NCBI GenBank assembly: GCA_900012615.1
Contig: LT009757.1
Coordinates: forward strand, 1,581,851-1,645,850
Reading direction: 5' to 3'
Source of the DNA: Agrobacterium genomosp. 13 str. CFBP 6927
GTDB lineage: Bacteria; Pseudomonadota; Alphaproteobacteria; Rhizobiales; Rhizobiaceae
Length of the DNA stretch: 64,000 nt
Part shown: in pieces, positions 44,240-53,043 of the stretch
Numbering within the stretch: the stretch's first letter is position 1
Layout: each line of letters opens with the position of its first letter
The notes under the pieces: model-generated
Told to the model about the DNA's origin: nothing
The model's input: only the letters and a program-made list of their open reading frames with translations
The model's database searches: none
Made by a program: the position numbers and the translations under genes

Positions 44240-44692
44240 CTAGGGCTGCTCGGTGCCCGTGCGGGTAAGCCCGTCTCTCAGCGATTGAACCTTCTCGTTC
44301 AGATCGATCATCTGGGGTATGGTAAACCCGGAGCGGCGCAGCAGCGCATCCGTGAGGCAGCCGGTTTTCGGATGCAGTTCCGTTCCCTTCGGGGTCAGGA
44401 ATACCTCGACCAGACGCTCGTCGGTCGTGCTACGCCGCCTTGAGAGGAAGCCGGCGGTCTCCAGCCGTTTCACCGCCGGCGTGATCGTGCTCGGCTCCAG
44501 GCCGAGCCTATCGGCTATGGCGGATATCGTCAGGCCATCGCGTTCCCATAGGGCGCTGAGGGCAAGATATTGGGTATAGGTGACGCCGAGTGCATCTAGC
44601 ATGGGTTTGTAGGCCCGGTTGATCGCTAAGGCGGCGGAATAGATCGAGAAGCACAATTGGCTGTCCAGCGGCAGGGTCGGGGCGTCGGTCAC
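44240..44692 (-). CDS. MarR family regulator, OhrR-like
   Basis: A 150-residue MarR protein. The N-terminus has PLDSQLCFSIYSAA with Cys14, the redox-sensing Cys conserved in OhrR, and YKPMLDALGVTYTQYLAL. The winged HTH (about 50-105) has ISAIADRLGLEPSTITPAVK and RRSTTDERLVEVFLT. OhrR proteins release DNA when the Cys is oxidised by organic peroxides. The start is a GTG with GGAGA 6 bases upstream. It is divergent from a secreted hydrolase rather than from ohr. Two perfect palindromes lie between the genes. Confidence 0.85.
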   Translation of the reverse strand: MTDAPTLPLDSQLCFSIYSAALAINRAYKPMLDALGVTYTQYLALSALWERDGLTISAIADRLGLEPSTITPAVKRLETAGFLSRRRSTTDERLVEVFLTPKGTELHPKTGCLTDALLRRSGFTIPQMIDLNEKVQSLRDGLTRTGTEQP

Positions 44693-44745
44693 GTCTCATC
44701 TCCAAAATTTCTGCGAGTGTTTTCATCACATTATCACAGAAATCG

Positions 44746-44757
44746 TTATCGCGATAA
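44746..44757. promoter_or_regulatory. Palindromic operator, first copy, between marR-type gene and hydrolase
   Basis: TTATCGCGATAA is a perfect 12-base palindrome, repeated exactly at 44799-44810. It lies 54 bases upstream of the MarR-type start and is the likely autoregulatory site. Confidence 0.65.
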
Positions 44758-44798
44758 TAAAAATATGGACAGATAAAATGCAATGCCGTACAAGATAA

Positions 44799-44810
44799 TT
44801 ATCGCGATAA
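44799..44810. promoter_or_regulatory. Palindromic operator, second copy, upstream of the hydrolase
   Basis: A second exact TTATCGCGATAA, 53 bases from the first centre to centre, 37 bases upstream of the hydrolase start. TTATTGCGAA at 44814-44823 looks like a degenerate third half-site. Confidence 0.65.
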
Positions 44811-44847
44811 TGATTATTGCGAAACAAACAAAACAGGAGTTACGCAC

Positions 44848-45615
44848 ATGCTCAAGAATGTCCTGCTTGCCGCCGCCTCCATCGTTGTGGCCGCCACCGG
44901 CGCCTCCATCGCGTCGGCGCAGAATGACGCCGCCGTCAAAAACATCGTCCTTGTCCACGGTGGTTTCGCCGATGGTTCCGGCTGGAAGGGCGTCTATGAT
45001 ATCCTGAAGAAGGATGGTTACACCGTCAGTATCGTTCAGAACCCGACCACCTCTCTTGCCGATGACGTTGCCGTCACCAAGCGCGCCATCGACCAGCTGA
45101 ATGGCCCTGTCGTGCTTGTCGGCCATTCCTATGGCGGTGTTGTCATCAGCGAAGCCGGCACCCATGAGAAGGTCCAGTCGGTCGTCTACATCGCCGCTTT
45201 TGCCCCGGATAAGGGGGAGTCGGTCTCATCGCTGATCGCCAATCCGCCGGAAGGTGCTCCCGTTCCGCCGATCCTGCCTCCGATGGATGGCTTCCTGTTC
45301 CTCGACAAGGCAAAATTCGCGGCTTCCTTTGCCGCCGACGTTGACCCGCAAACCGCTGCTTTCATGGCGGATTCCCAGGTGCCGTGGGGTGTTGAAGCCC
45401 TGGCTGGCGCCGTGACCGAGCCGGCTTGGAAGGCAAAGCCGAGCTTCTATCTGGTCGCTTCCGACGACCGCATGATACCGCCGCCAGCCCAGCGCCTGAT
45501 GGCAAAGCGCGCCGGTGCCGCCGTCACTGAAGTTCCCGGCAGTCATGCCGTCTATGTCTCCAATCCGCAAGCTGTTGCCGACATCATCGAAAAGGCGGCA
45601 AAAGCCAGGAACTGA
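44848..45615 (+). CDS. Secreted alpha/beta hydrolase
   Basis: A 255-residue protein with a signal peptide of about 24 residues ending IASA. The alpha/beta-hydrolase fold is clear: IVLVHGGFADGSGWKGV (oxyanion loop), VVLVGHSYGGVV with the nucleophile Ser in GHSYGG, the acid in ASDDRMIPP, and the catalytic His in PGSHAVYVS. It should act in the periplasm or outside as an esterase or related enzyme; substrate unknown. An AGGAG site precedes the ATG. The divergent OhrR-like regulator with two operators suggests induction by an oxidant or an aromatic compound. Confidence 0.87.
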   Translation: MLKNVLLAAASIVVAATGASIASAQNDAAVKNIVLVHGGFADGSGWKGVYDILKKDGYTVSIVQNPTTSLADDVAVTKRAIDQLNGPVVLVGHSYGGVVISEAGTHEKVQSVVYIAAFAPDKGESVSSLIANPPEGAPVPPILPPMDGFLFLDKAKFAASFAADVDPQTAAFMADSQVPWGVEALAGAVTEPAWKAKPSFYLVASDDRMIPPPAQRLMAKRAGAAVTEVPGSHAVYVSNPQAVADIIEKAAKARN

Positions 45616-45642
45616 GACGCGCAAAAGTGAAATTGAAACGAT

Positions 45643-45667
45643 AACCGGGGAGATGATCCCCGGTTTT
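45643..45667. terminator. Intrinsic terminator between hydrolase and fecE
   Basis: AACCGGGG at 45643-45650 pairs with CCCCGGTT at 45658-45665 around a 7-base loop, followed by TT on the + strand and preceded by a short A-rich stretch that gives T on the minus strand. It lies in the convergent gap and can serve both sides. Confidence 0.75.
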
Positions 45668-45776
45668 CATGCTGACGCCCCAAAAGAACCAGTCGCCAGC
45701 GGTGACTTCAGGGTTAAGCCCCCAAACCTCCCCCCAGAGTAAAAAGCGAAGGCTTCGTGCACCCGCCCATTCCCTG

Positions 45777-46583
45777 TCAGCTATTCGATTTACTGCTGAG
45801 AGGCAGACACAGTGGCGTGCCATCGGCGGGATGCGGAATGACCATCGCCTCGACCCCGAAAATGGCGTTGATGAGGCGTGGGGTCAGCAGGCCGGAGGGG
45901 CTGCCTGTGGCGAGTATGCCGCCATCTGCAAGGGCAACCAGGTGGTCGGCATATTGTGCAGCGTGGTTGAGGTCATGCACAACCATGACGATCGTTCGGC
46001 CTTCGTCTGCGTTCAGCTTTCTCAGGAGGTCGAGAATTTCCAGCTGATGGGCGATGTCGAGATAGGTCGTCGGCTCATCGAGCAGGAGGAGCGGAGTCTC
46101 CTGCGCCAGTGCCATGGCAATCCAGGCGCGCTGCCTTTGGCCGCCCGACAGCCGATCGAGTTCGCGCTCGGCAAGCTCAAGAAGGCCGGTGGAGGCCAGA
46201 GCCTGTTCGACAATCTCTTCGTCGTGCCGGCTTGGGCGCGACAGGATGCCTTTGTGCGGATGGCGACCGAAACGGCAGAGCTGTCTGACGGTCAGCCCAT
46301 CCGGAGATACCGGGCTCTGCGGTAACAGGGCAAGCGATTGTGCAACCGTTCTTGCGGCCATCGTTCTGATTGGTTTGCCATCAAGATAGACCGTGCCGGA
46401 GGAGGGGTGAATGACACGCGCCAGCGTGCGCAGCAGTGTCGACTTGCCGCTGCCGTTTGCGCCGATCAGGGCCGTGATTTTCCCGTCCGGTATGGCGAGA
46501 TCGACATCGTTCAATACAGGGGCGGCGGCATAGCCGACGGTGATTTTTTCGCAGTGAAGGCGTGTCGGGTGGGCATCAGCCAT
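45777..46583 (-). CDS. fecE: Ferric citrate-type ABC transporter ATPase (FecE)
   Basis: A 268-residue ATPase of the iron-siderophore/FecCD family. Walker A is GANGSGKST, the signature is LSGGQRQRAWIAMALAQ and Walker B is LLLLDEPTTYLDI, followed by HDLNHAAQYADHL. It powers uptake of the iron complex through FecC and FecD. It overlaps fecD by 8 bases and is the last gene of the fecABCDE operon. AGGAG lies 10 bases upstream. Confidence 0.9.
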   Translation of the reverse strand: MADAHPTRLHCEKITVGYAAAPVLNDVDLAIPDGKITALIGANGSGKSTLLRTLARVIHPSSGTVYLDGKPIRTMAARTVAQSLALLPQSPVSPDGLTVRQLCRFGRHPHKGILSRPSRHDEEIVEQALASTGLLELAERELDRLSGGQRQRAWIAMALAQETPLLLLDEPTTYLDIAHQLEILDLLRKLNADEGRTIVMVVHDLNHAAQYADHLVALADGGILATGSPSGLLTPRLINAIFGVEAMVIPHPADGTPLCLPLSSKSNS

Positions 46584-47580
46584 GGCGACCTGTCTCCTTG
46601 ATCAATAGAAAGACAAGATAGGGACCGCCGATCACAGCGGCGACGATGCCGGCGGGAATTTCATTCGGCAGGGCGATCACCCGGCCGATCAGATCTGCTG
46701 AAGAAAGGGCAAGGGCGCCGACAAGGGCGCTTGCCGGCACAAGATGGCGTGCGCGGCTGCCGACGAGAATGCGTGCGGCATGCGGTGCGATGAGCCCCAG
46801 AAACCCCATGCTTCCCACAGCCGCGACGCCGCCGGCGCACAGGAGAACGGATATGAAGATCAGGCCGCCACGCAGGGCAGGCGGTGAAATTCCGATGCTG
46901 GTCAGCGTATCGTCACCGAAGCCACCGGCATCCAGCCGCAGCGCAGAATAGATAACGGCCGGCAGGCAGGCGAGGAGCCAGAGCGAAAGGAAGAGCCCAT
47001 CGCGTGCCGTGCTGCCATAGACGCTTCCCGCAAGCCAGACCATGGACTGGTCGGCACGGGAAGGGTGGAGCACCATGATGTATTGCATCAGCGCCTGGGC
47101 AAGCATTCCGAGGGCGACGCCCGTCAGCGCGAGCGAGGCAACGCCACCAAAGCGCCGACCGATGAAAAGGAGCGCGGCCGCACCGAACAGGGCGCCAGCG
47201 ATCACGCCGAGCGGCACCGACCAGCTCACCCAGGCCGGTGGTGTCGCGAGCCCGGCGAGAAAAGCCCCTAGCCCCGCCCATTTGATGATGCCGACGACAT
47301 CCGGGGAGGCGAGTGGGTTACGCAGCGCGCCCTGCAGGAAAACACCGGCGAGGCCGAAAGAGAGACCTGCAAGAAGGGAGACGGCGATCCGCGGCAGACG
47401 ATATTGCATCACGATGAAGGCGTTTTTACCGCCGCCGAGCGCGTCGAGAACCTCGCGAAAACCGAGCGTGACGGCACCCGCCATGATGCCCAGAAGAGCG
47501 ATGGCCGCAAGCAGCAGAAAAAGGATGCCGCAGACGCCGATGGCACGGGCGTCTGCCTGTCGCTCCAGCGCGCGGCTCAT
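46576..47580 (-). CDS. fecD: Ferric citrate-type ABC permease (FecD)
   Basis: A 334-residue inner-membrane permease of the FecCD family with about nine to ten hydrophobic segments. Family features are SLLAGLSFGLAGVFLQG, RNPLASPDVVGI, and GSMGFLGLIAPHAARILVGS. It starts with an ATGA overlap with fecC. The iron-complex type cannot be proven from the permease alone; the FecA-like receptor gives the specificity argument. Confidence 0.88.
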   Translation of the reverse strand: MSRALERQADARAIGVCGILFLLLAAIALLGIMAGAVTLGFREVLDALGGGKNAFIVMQYRLPRIAVSLLAGLSFGLAGVFLQGALRNPLASPDVVGIIKWAGLGAFLAGLATPPAWVSWSVPLGVIAGALFGAAALLFIGRRFGGVASLALTGVALGMLAQALMQYIMVLHPSRADQSMVWLAGSVYGSTARDGLFLSLWLLACLPAVIYSALRLDAGGFGDDTLTSIGISPPALRGGLIFISVLLCAGGVAAVGSMGFLGLIAPHAARILVGSRARHLVPASALVGALALSSADLIGRVIALPNEIPAGIVAAVIGGPYLVFLLIKETGRHG

Positions 47581-48590
47581 GCACCCCTCCGGCGGTTGAG
47601 CAGCAGAAGAAAGGCTGGAGCGCCGATCAGCGCCGTCACGATGCCAACGGGCAGTTCAGACGGAAAGGCGGCGATGCGGCCGAGAAGATCGGCGGTGTTG
47701 AGCAGGAGTGGGCCACAGAGCAGGGAGAGGGCAAGGACGGTTGCCTGGTCGCTGCCGACGAGACGCCGGACGATATGGGGCACCAGAAGCCCGATGAAAC
47801 CTATGGGGCCGCTGACGGCAACAGCCGAGCCGGCCAGGACGACGATGAGAACCGCAGCCAGTCCGCCGACGCGCCGCGCATTCTGCCCGAGTGACACGCC
47901 GGTGCTTTCATCGAGCGACAGAACGCCGAAATGCCGCCCGGCGACAAGCGCCAATCCACCACCCACCAGCGAGAACGGCAGGATCGTCCAGACCTTGGGC
48001 CACTGCGCGCCGTTGACCGAGCCGGCGAGCCAGTAAACGATGTCCTGCGCCGCATTGTTGGCGATCAGTATTGCCTGGACGAGGGCGGACAGCACGAGCT
48101 GGATCGAGATGCCGGCAAGGGCGAGTTTCATATCGTTCATCGCCCCGGATACCGAGAGCGCCCACATCGCAAAGCCCACGATGGCAGCGCCCACGAAGGC
48201 CGGCCAGACTGTGCCTGCTCCCCGAAGCGCCGGAAAGGCGATCAGGCAGACGACGATGGCAAGCGACGCGCCGGCATTGATGCCGAAAGTCTGCGGCGAT
48301 GCCAGCGGGTTGCGTGTCAGGGTCTGGATCAGGACACCGGCCACCGCCAGATTGGCGCCGACCAGAACGGCAAGAAGGACGCGCGGCAGGCGGATGTCCC
48401 AGACAAGCGCGTTTTCTGGCGACCCGTCGGGAGCCACCAGAAGCCGAAGGGCCGTCATTGGCGACAATTGCGATACGCCGAAGGCAATCCCGGCGATCAC
48501 GCTTGCGGCCAGAAGCACGATGAGAAAGGCTGCGACGAGAAGTGGCCGCCGTGTTTTGTTGTCCGGGCCTTTGGAGGCCATCGCCGTCAC
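47577..48590 (-). CDS. fecC: Ferric citrate-type ABC permease (FecC)
   Basis: A 337-residue FecCD-family permease: VLVGANLAVAGVLIQTL, RNPLASPQTFGINAGA and GPIGFIGLLVPHIVRRLVGS are characteristic. The start is uncertain. A GTG at 48590 has AGGGAT 4-5 bases upstream, while the ATG at 48581 is too far from it. It begins 5 bases after the fecB stop and overlaps fecD by 4 bases. Confidence 0.87.
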   Translation of the reverse strand: MTAMASKGPDNKTRRPLLVAAFLIVLLAASVIAGIAFGVSQLSPMTALRLLVAPDGSPENALVWDIRLPRVLLAVLVGANLAVAGVLIQTLTRNPLASPQTFGINAGASLAIVVCLIAFPALRGAGTVWPAFVGAAIVGFAMWALSVSGAMNDMKLALAGISIQLVLSALVQAILIANNAAQDIVYWLAGSVNGAQWPKVWTILPFSLVGGGLALVAGRHFGVLSLDESTGVSLGQNARRVGGLAAVLIVVLAGSAVAVSGPIGFIGLLVPHIVRRLVGSDQATVLALSLLCGPLLLNTADLLGRIAAFPSELPVGIVTALIGAPAFLLLLNRRRGA

Positions 48591-48595
48591 GATCC

Positions 48596-49519
48596 CTATC
48601 CCGCCCTGTAGACCTTGGCCAGCAGCTCCCGGGCGATCATTTCGGCGGTTCGCAATCCACGGAACCGGGCGAACTGGTTGCGATCGACCTCGAAGACCAT
48701 GTTGCTTCGGATCGCCGCGATGTTGGCCCAGGCGGCATTGCCCTTCCATTGGTCAAGCGCGGTGCCGCCCGGGTCGGTAGCGACAAGCAGGATGTCGGGA
48801 TTGACCGCGATCAGCCGCTCAAGGCTGGCCCCGCTCTCCACCGGATCGGAGGAGCGGAGGGCGGGCACGAGGCCGAGAGCCTCAAAAACAGAGCCGGTGA
48901 AGGATGACGAAGTATGAAGGCTCATCGAATCCGGCGTCGCCACCGCAAGCAGAATGCGACGCTGTTCACCGGACGGGATGCGTGCGACCAGTGCGGCGAT
49001 GGTCTCATCGTGCGCTGCAAGCACCTGCTGGCCCCTGTCGTGTTCGCCGAGGGCGTCGGCAATGGTGGCCACGCTCTCCTTGATGGTCCTGTAGTCACCT
49101 TCCCAGCTATTCAGGACGATGGTTGGCGCAATGGCACTCAACTGGCCATATATGGCGGCGTGCCGTACCTCATCCGCGATGATCAGGTCCGGCGCAAGGG
49201 TGCTGACGAGTTCGAGATTGGGTTCAAGCCGAGTGCCGACCGAGGCGTAGTCGATGCTCTTGCCCAGCAGCAGCTCGATGCGCTGGCGCTGGTTGTCGTC
49301 GGCTATGCCTGCGGGAACGACGCCGAGTGCATCGAGAGCCTGCACGAAGGAGAATTCCAGTGCCACGACGCGGCGTGGTCTGCCGACGATTTCCGTCGAG
49401 CCAAGCTGATGGGCGATGCTTCTTGGTGCCTCTTCGGCGATGCCGGTTCGGGAAAACATGGCCGACGCGATCGTCGAAAGAAGCAGGATGCCTGTTGTTC
49501 TGCGAGTAAAGGTAATCAT
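48596..49519 (-). CDS. fecB: Iron-complex periplasmic binding protein (FecB-like)
   Basis: A 307-residue exported protein with an N-terminal signal sequence (about residues 1-27, ending near TGIAEEA). The type III binding fold is seen in RRVVALEFSFVQALDALGV, LELVSTLAPDLIIADEVRH and SGASLERLIAVNPDILLVAT. It passes the iron complex from the outer-membrane receptor to FecCD. The ATG at 49519 has only a weak GGAA site. It lies between the TonB-dependent receptor and the permease genes, as in the E. coli fecABCDE order. Confidence 0.87.
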   Translation of the reverse strand: MITFTRRTTGILLLSTIASAMFSRTGIAEEAPRSIAHQLGSTEIVGRPRRVVALEFSFVQALDALGVVPAGIADDNQRQRIELLLGKSIDYASVGTRLEPNLELVSTLAPDLIIADEVRHAAIYGQLSAIAPTIVLNSWEGDYRTIKESVATIADALGEHDRGQQVLAAHDETIAALVARIPSGEQRRILLAVATPDSMSLHTSSSFTGSVFEALGLVPALRSSDPVESGASLERLIAVNPDILLVATDPGGTALDQWKGNAAWANIAAIRSNMVFEVDRNQFARFRGLRTAEMIARELLAKVYRAG

Positions 49520-49577
49520 CGATGGTTCCGGAGAGTGCGGCAGGCCGGTACTATACCGGCCCGCAAATTTTACGCGA

Positions 49578-51725
49578 TCAGAAAGCAACCGAGGCACTGA
49601 CAAAGAAAGTGCGTGGCTGGCCGACGAACTTGCCGCCGTTGTTGTCAGTTGAGCGTGTGAAATATTCGTTGTCGAAGAGGTTTTTCACGCCGAGTGCGAA
49701 TTTGGGGGCGTTCTTGTTGTTTTCCGGCTGGTACGCCAAGCGCAGGTTGACGGTGCCATAGCCCGGTATGTCGCCAAGGCGTCCGGTAGAGTCTTCTTCC
49801 GTGACATAGGTCGTGCCGCTTCCGGGGGAGCGTTGCTTCGACTGCGCCGTGACATCCGCATTGATGACCCAGTCTTCATATCGGTAGCTTGCACCGACGG
49901 TGCCGAAGTGGCGAGAATAAAAGGGAAGATCTTTCCCCTTGAAATCTCCTGCCTCGTAAACGGCTTCCGTATAGGTGTAGTTCGCATAGACAGAGAGCCC
50001 GTCCAGCGATGGGGTGAGGCTGCCGAGATCGTAACGCCCTGCCGCCTCTATGCCCTGGTGGGTGGTTGCGCCGAGATTTGTCCACACGCCTTCACCGACG
50101 ATGTTGCGGCTGAGCAGCAATTCCTTGTCGAAATCGATGTAGAAGGCCGTCAATTCCCCGCTCAAGGCATCGCCCTGGTAATGCGTGCCGATTTCATATG
50201 TTTTTGCTTTTTCAGGATTAAGGCCATCCGTGGTCGAGGCGAGATGGCTATATTGCTGAGGCCCGAAGGAAACGCCGGCATTTCCAAAGACACTCCAGGC
50301 ATCGTTGATCTGGTAGGCGACGGAGAGCGTGGGCAGCAGTTCGTTCGCGTCGAATTGCGGCGAGCGCGATGCGGTCACGACACCACCGGTGAGGTCATTG
50401 ACCGTGTTGTTGGTGCTGATCATCTCGTAGCGGACGCCGGGCGTGACGGTCCAGTTGCCGAACTGGATCTTGTCGTCGATATAGATGGCGTGTGCCTTGG
50501 TGCCGCCCTCGCTGGTCTGGTAGGTGACCATCGGACGCGTATGGGGATTGTAGCCGGGAACGCGGTCGTAATAATATGCGGTGCGCGCTGCCACCTCGGA
50601 GCTTTCCTCCCAGAGATAACGATAGCCGACAGTCACCTCATGCGTGGTGTCGCCGATGTCGAACAGGCGCGAGTAGCGTGGTTCGATACCGAAATATTCA
50701 TAGTCGCGCGGTGCCGAAGTCAGACGGTAGCGGTTTGCGCTTGCCCCTGTTCCTTGCTGTTCGACGAAGCTGCCGCGGAATGAATTCACATAATAGCCGA
50801 GGATCTCGAAGTTGTTTTCGCCATCATTGTGCTGATAGCGCAGCGAGATATCATTACGGCGTCCATTGAACTCGTCGTATTGCCGTGTCGACTGGAATGG
50901 GTCTGCCGCATATTCACCCGTTGTCAGGCCCCCTGGCATTTGCCCTTCGCCGCTGTAGTGGTGATATTGCAGGCTCAGAGTGTCCGTATCCGAAAATTCA
51001 TATTTACCCTTGAAGATCAGGTCGTCGATATCCGTGCGGTCGTTGCTGTCACGATAGCCGGTGCCATGAATGCCCGAATAGAGAAGCGCTGCCCCAAGCC
51101 CGTCATCATTGGTCCCGCCGATCAGGAAACTCGGTGTTGCCTTGGTGCCGCCGCCGAATTCAGCGGAGGAAGACATGCGAACGGTGACGTCATCCGGGAT
51201 CGGGTGTGTCACGAAATTTATGATTCCACCGACATTCTGCGGCCCATAGCGTACGGAGCCTGCCCCGCGCACCACATCCACGGTATCGACATTGCCCAGC
51301 ACAAGCGGGAAAAGAGACAATTGCGGCTGGCCATAGGGAGCGTAGGACAGCGGTATGCCGTCCATCAACACGGTGGAGCGTGGCGACAGGCGCGAGGTGA
51401 GGCCTCGAACACCGAGGTTGAGAGAGACATCGCTGCCGCCGGTGCCGGCACTTTCCTGCACTTGGACGCCGGGAATCTGGTTGAGGGCGTCACGAATGTC
51501 GACGGCGCCGCGCTCTTCCAGCTCCGTTTTGTCCATGATGGTGCGAGCGCCGGGGTGCTTCAGCACCTTTTCCTTGTTGGGCTGCTCCAGCCAGTTGCCG
51601 GTAATGGTGATGGCTTCAAGGACGGTTTCGCCGCCATTGGCGCCATCCTGCGCGAAAACGCTGGCGGGTGCGAAGGCGACCGAAGCGAGGAGAACGGAAT
51701 TTGCTAATCTACGGTAGGAAATCAT
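49578..51725 (-). CDS. fecA: TonB-dependent ferric citrate receptor (FecA-like)
   Basis: A 715-residue outer-membrane receptor. A signal peptide (1-25, ending VFA) is followed directly by a TonB-box-like stretch and the plug domain (about 45-165; KTELEERGAVDIRDALNQIP, then GLTSRLSPRSTVLMDGIPL and VVRGAGSVRYGPQNVGG). The plug strongly resembles FecA. The barrel ends with the terminal aromatic FVSASVAF. Unlike E. coli FecA there is no N-terminal signalling domain, so it should not signal through a FecR partner; none is nearby. It is the first gene of the fec operon. The ATG at 51725 has a GGGG site upstream. Confidence 0.88.
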   Translation of the reverse strand: MISYRRLANSVLLASVAFAPASVFAQDGANGGETVLEAITITGNWLEQPNKEKVLKHPGARTIMDKTELEERGAVDIRDALNQIPGVQVQESAGTGGSDVSLNLGVRGLTSRLSPRSTVLMDGIPLSYAPYGQPQLSLFPLVLGNVDTVDVVRGAGSVRYGPQNVGGIINFVTHPIPDDVTVRMSSSAEFGGGTKATPSFLIGGTNDDGLGAALLYSGIHGTGYRDSNDRTDIDDLIFKGKYEFSDTDTLSLQYHHYSGEGQMPGGLTTGEYAADPFQSTRQYDEFNGRRNDISLRYQHNDGENNFEILGYYVNSFRGSFVEQQGTGASANRYRLTSAPRDYEYFGIEPRYSRLFDIGDTTHEVTVGYRYLWEESSEVAARTAYYYDRVPGYNPHTRPMVTYQTSEGGTKAHAIYIDDKIQFGNWTVTPGVRYEMISTNNTVNDLTGGVVTASRSPQFDANELLPTLSVAYQINDAWSVFGNAGVSFGPQQYSHLASTTDGLNPEKAKTYEIGTHYQGDALSGELTAFYIDFDKELLLSRNIVGEGVWTNLGATTHQGIEAAGRYDLGSLTPSLDGLSVYANYTYTEAVYEAGDFKGKDLPFYSRHFGTVGASYRYEDWVINADVTAQSKQRSPGSGTTYVTEEDSTGRLGDIPGYGTVNLRLAYQPENNKNAPKFALGVKNLFDNEYFTRSTDNNGGKFVGQPRTFFVSASVAF

Positions 51726-51945
51726 CAGGGCCCCAGACTGAAAACAGGACAACAAAATTCCTTCCGTGCCGGTACGGCGCGGTAAAGGGATCATCGGTTT
51801 GAAATGGTGTGTGGGAGCGGGTGCTTGCGCGCTTCCGCTAAAAAATGATTTTTCGACGATATTTCATGAGTGCCCCTCGACGGAAAATACGGGATCGGCC
51901 GCTGTCGCCCGCGGTTATGTCGTCGTCACTACATTATTGAAGTGC

Positions 51946-51973
51946 GGATATCAATAAAACATTACTGATATCC
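51946..51973. repeat. Inverted repeat upstream of fecA
   Basis: GGATATCA at 51946-51953 and TGATATCC at 51966-51973 form a perfect 8-base inverted repeat with an AT-rich 12-base spacer. It lies between the rpiR stop (52006) and fecA, 221 bases upstream of fecA. It could be a regulator site or a terminator of rpiR; no T-tract follows. I found no clear iron-responsive (RirA- or Fur-type) box in the 280-base gap. Confidence 0.4.
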
Positions 51974-52005
51974 TCATCTTTTTGAATGGTGCCTTTCGGG
52001 ATGCG

Positions 52006-52872
52006 CTATTGCGGTATCTGCTCGCGCAGCCGCGCTAGGCGCTTTCGGCTCTGGAGCGCTCGGTCCTGATTGCGCGTAGCAATGCCGTAGGCAAGAATAT
52101 CGGAGGTGACGACGGCACCGAGCGTCCAGCTTGCAAGTCCCGCCGCGGATCCGACGCATGTCAGCACTGCGGAAGCCCTGTCGCGATAAAGCTCCGTCAG
52201 CTGGACGCCGCATACCAGAATGACACGACAGCCGATGTCGCTGACCTGATTGACGATGAGTCGTAATTCGGCCGTGTCGCGTGCGACGTGGAACAGAATG
52301 ACGACGTCCTCCTGCCGCAGATCAACCAACTCGTTGGCGAGCGAAAAGCCGGACGATCCGGAATGACGGGTTCTCAGCCCGACGCGGCTGAGTGCTGTCG
52401 CGCAATGCCTTGCTTCTACCTCGGATCGTCCCATGCCCAGACACCACACGGTATCGGCGGCATCGAGCAACTGGATCGCATTCGCAAGCGAATCGATCTC
52501 CAGTTTTTCTTCACATGAAGTCATGATCTCATGGGCAGTGGAGAAGATGCGTTTTTTGATCCTGCCAAGATCGTCGCCGGTGGCGCGGAACCGCTGCGAC
52601 AGCCGTTCCGTTGTTGGAACGCTTTTCGCCATGTTGCGGCTGGAGAGCCGCTTGAGTTCCGGCAGGCCGGTGAAGCCGAGCCGTCGCGCCGCACGAATGA
52701 CCGTTGCGTCGCTCGTACCGCTCTTGGCCGCTATATCTTCCGCGCTTTCGAAGATCAGGACATCGATCGGCGTTGCCAGTAAATATTCGGCAACAGCCAG
52801 TTCCGAACGGCTGAGTTTCGATTTGTGCTGCTGAAAGCGGTCCCGCAACACCATATGATTGTCGTCGCTCAT
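52006..52872 (-). CDS. MurR/RpiR family transcriptional regulator
   Basis: A 288-residue regulator. The N-terminal HTH_6 domain (about 8-85) has SRSELAVAEYLLATPIDVLIF and KSGTSDATVIRAARRLGF. The C-terminal SIS domain (about 125-265) has ADTVWCLGMGRSEVEA and the Ser-rich HSGSSGFSLANELVDL. The SIS part senses a sugar phosphate. It follows the DUF5054 gene on the same strand, 170 bases away, and may control the sugar cluster to its right. Confidence 0.88.
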   Translation of the reverse strand: MSDDNHMVLRDRFQQHKSKLSRSELAVAEYLLATPIDVLIFESAEDIAAKSGTSDATVIRAARRLGFTGLPELKRLSSRNMAKSVPTTERLSQRFRATGDDLGRIKKRIFSTAHEIMTSCEEKLEIDSLANAIQLLDAADTVWCLGMGRSEVEARHCATALSRVGLRTRHSGSSGFSLANELVDLRQEDVVILFHVARDTAELRLIVNQVSDIGCRVILVCGVQLTELYRDRASAVLTCVGSAAGLASWTLGAVVTSDILAYGIATRNQDRALQSRKRLARLREQIPQ

Positions 52873-53043
52873 GCCATTCCCGTTTTGAAAATGAAGTACT
52901 CACGACAAACTAGATAGCTGACAAGCCTTTCCATCGAAACAGAAAATCCGTTCACCGATGAGAATGAGCGGCGAAGGGACGAGCGGGCGCCAGCTTCGAT
53001 CGCGGCGCCCGGCGATTTTCATATTAGTAATCCGAGGCGAAGT

